DNA from: CAVPRW01 sp046727435 [NCBI: bacterium]
Lineage (GTDB): Bacteria; Tectomicrobia; Entotheonellia; J063
DNA length: 6,172 nt
Direction: 5' to 3'
Assembly (NCBI GenBank): GCA_046727435.1
Contig: JBKPCR010000324.1
Coordinates: 1 to 6,172 of the forward strand
Below are positions 4,945-6,172 of the stretch, piece after piece. A program made the position numbers and the translations under genes. The number at the start of each line of letters is the position of its first letter. Position 1 is the stretch's first letter. The notes under the pieces are model-generated. The model was not told where the DNA came from. It was given only the letters and a program-made list of their open reading frames with translations, and did not search any database.

Positions 4945-4955
4945 GGATCAATCAC

Positions 4956-5175
4956 CTAATCCGCCAGTACCAGCAACGATGGCGGCTGCCACCGAGGAAT
5001 TACCGCCTTGAGGCAGTAGGCTGACATGGCAATCGGCAGAGGCTGATACGCTGTCCGGAGGTTCATGGCGATCGGGGCACTGAACCAGGCCGGGATATAT
5101 TTCAGCCCCTCGATCACCGCATAGAGGATCGGCAAGAACACGAAGATGATGGCCGTTATGCCCTGGACGCGGCCC
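4956..5175 (-). pseudogene. Relic of a TRAP transporter large permease (DctM), C-terminal end only
   Basis: The segment reads ITAIIFVFLPILYAVIEGLK, then AWFSAPIAMNLRTAYQ and LPIAMSAYCLKAVIPRW. By hand alignment 25 of 51 residues are identical to the same region of the DctM gene just upstream (VFVPLLQ... to ...LKGVAPNW), covering the penultimate membrane segments. After PRW the resemblance stops and a TAG follows at 4956-4958. Everything before about 5175 is missing. A free-standing fragment of this size cannot transport. The divergence shows that it comes from a second, distinct DctM gene and not from a recent copy of its neighbour. Confidence 0.65.
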
Positions 5176-5196
5176 TTATCACGGGCCCTATCCGTG

Positions 5197-6172
5197 TCAC
5201 TTGCCGAACAGCCAACGCGGGAACCAGAGGGCGATGTCGGGGAAGATGATGCAGAGCGCCAGGCCGATGAGCTGGAGCACCATGAACTGGCCCATGCCCC
5301 GGTAGATATCCCCGAGCTCCCAGTTCGGCGCCACCCCCTTGAGGTAGTACGCCGACATCGCGACCGGCGGCGACAGGAAGGCCGTCTGGAGGTTGACGGC
5401 GATGAGCGTGGCGAACCACAGCATGTCGATCTTCATGGCCATGATGATGGGCTGGAGCAGCGGCACGAAGACCAGCACGACCGCCGGCCACTCGAAGGGC
5501 CAGCCGAGCAGGAAGATGACGACCATGACGACGGCCAGCATCGCCACCGGCGGGATCTGCCAGGCGAGTAGTGCGTTGGTGGCTACCGTCGCGGTCCCTA
5601 GCCGCGAGAACACGGCGCCGAAGACGTTGGACGCGACAGCGAGGAACAGGACCGTGCTGGACTGGAGCAGGGTGTTGTAGACGGCGTCCTTGAGACGCTG
5701 CCAGGTGAACTCGCGGTACACAATGGCTAGGAACGCGGCGCCGACAACGCCCATGGCTGCCGCCTCGGTGGGCGTCGCCCAGCCCCAGATGATGGTGCCG
5801 AGGGTGGCAATGATGAGCACGGCGTGTGGTAACATGCCCATCGTCAGCTCGACGACAATGTCCTTGAGGCTGCCCATGCGTTCCTCGGGCGGCAGGGGCG
5901 GCCCCAGCCTCGGGTTGATCAGGCTGCGGACCAAGGTATAGGCGATGAAGATGCCGGCCAACAGGAACCCGGGACCGAAACACGAGGCATAGAGCTCGGC
6001 GACCGAGACCCCCATGACCGGGCCCATCACGACCAGCATGACGCTGGGGGGGACCAGGATGCCCAGCGTACCCCCCGCCGTGATCGCGCCTGCGGACATG
6101 CGGATGTCATAGCCGGCCTTGGTCATGATGGGCACGGCCATAATCCCCATCAGCACCACCGTCGCCCCCACC
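5197..6172 (-). CDS. dctM: TRAP transporter large permease, DctM family (5' end outside the window)
   Basis: An open frame of 324 visible residues to FGK and TGA at 5197-5199, continuing past the right edge. It is highly hydrophobic with repeated membrane segments and DctM signatures: AGAITAGGTLGILVPPSVML early on, WATPTEAAAMGVVGA in the centre, and FAT...NLQTAFLSPPVAMSAYYLKG near the end. The large subunit (about 430 residues or longer, PF06808) forms the ion-driven transport path of tripartite TRAP uptake systems, working with a small DctQ membrane protein and a periplasmic DctP- or TAXI-type binding protein. The GTG at 6171 is internal, so roughly the first quarter is missing. The substrate, probably an organic acid, cannot be told. 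Partner genes would lie outside the window. Confidence 0.9.
   Translation of the reverse strand, partial: VGATVVLMGIMAVPIMTKAGYDIRMSAGAITAGGTLGILVPPSVMLVVMGPVMGVSVAELYASCFGPGFLLAGIFIAYTLVRSLINPRLGPPLPPEERMGSLKDIVVELTMGMLPHAVLIIATLGTIIWGWATPTEAAAMGVVGAAFLAIVYREFTWQRLKDAVYNTLLQSSTVLFLAVASNVFGAVFSRLGTATVATNALLAWQIPPVAMLAVVMVVIFLLGWPFEWPAVVLVFVPLLQPIIMAMKIDMLWFATLIAVNLQTAFLSPPVAMSAYYLKGVAPNWELGDIYRGMGQFMVLQLIGLALCIIFPDIALWFPRWLFGK

Noticed and set aside
5171-5187. GGCCC/GGGCC hairpin after dctM as a possible terminator
   Set aside because: The stem is only 5 bases, and no T-run follows on the relevant strand.
5156-5983. A 275-residue minus-strand frame and several plus-strand frames across 5146-5941
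   Set aside because: They overlap the clear DctM frame and have the Arg-, His-, Gly- and Ala-rich composition of shadows in GC-rich DNA.

Overview
The window looks like a stretch of bacterial chromosome in which ordinary transporter genes on both flanks enclose an accessory island of broken mobile DNA and phage-defence-like genes. The left edge holds the start of an ABC-type substrate-binding protein (PF04392-like) and the right edge holds most of a TRAP transporter large permease (DctM). Both are GC-rich (41 of 60 bases are G or C at 5461-5520) and typical of soil, sediment or groundwater bacteria rich in solute-uptake genes, such as Proteobacteria, NC10 or Rokubacteria-like lineages. The sequence alone does not fix the taxon. 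The middle is visibly lower in GC (27 of 60 at 3121-3180), which suggests acquired DNA.

Layout from left to right. 1-237 (-) is the ABC substrate-binding protein, 5' end only, with a ribosome site and a candidate promoter reaching to 322. 368-480 is a cluster of four related 19-base units in non-coding DNA. 527-985 (-) is the N-terminal piece of a Tn3-family transposase. 989-1141 is a palindrome-rich res-like region. 1178-1615 (+) is the catalytic part of the matching serine resolvase, cut off before its DNA-binding domain. Together these are the core of a dead Tn3-family transposon, truncated on both sides.

1573-4344 (+) is a run of closely packed same-strand genes. First is a TIR-domain protein that has lost the centre of its domain, then a small secreted four-cysteine protein read from a TTG start. 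Next is an AbiU2-like HEPN protein whose first codons are out of frame, then an HNH endonuclease gene interrupted by two frameshifts, and then an unrecognised ORF whose GTG start overlaps the stop of the HNH gene. The AbiU2-like, HNH and unknown ORFs overlap end to start, so they look like one co-translated cassette. This is the best candidate here for an undescribed defence module.

4001-4537 (-) converges on that cassette. It holds an apparently intact 80-residue conserved small protein followed by a decayed HNH endonuclease that has lost zinc and metal ligands and its frame. 4609-4944 (-) is an unrecognised ORF. 4956-5175 (-) is the C-terminal relic of a second, diverged DctM permease lying just downstream of the real one at 5197-6172 (-).

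The repeated theme is decay: at least four frame breaks, two truncated transposon genes, one internal deletion and one relic permease. Apart from the uptake genes at the edges, few proteins here are clearly intact. Some frame breaks could be assembly indels, which would change the reading of the central cassette from degraded to functional.
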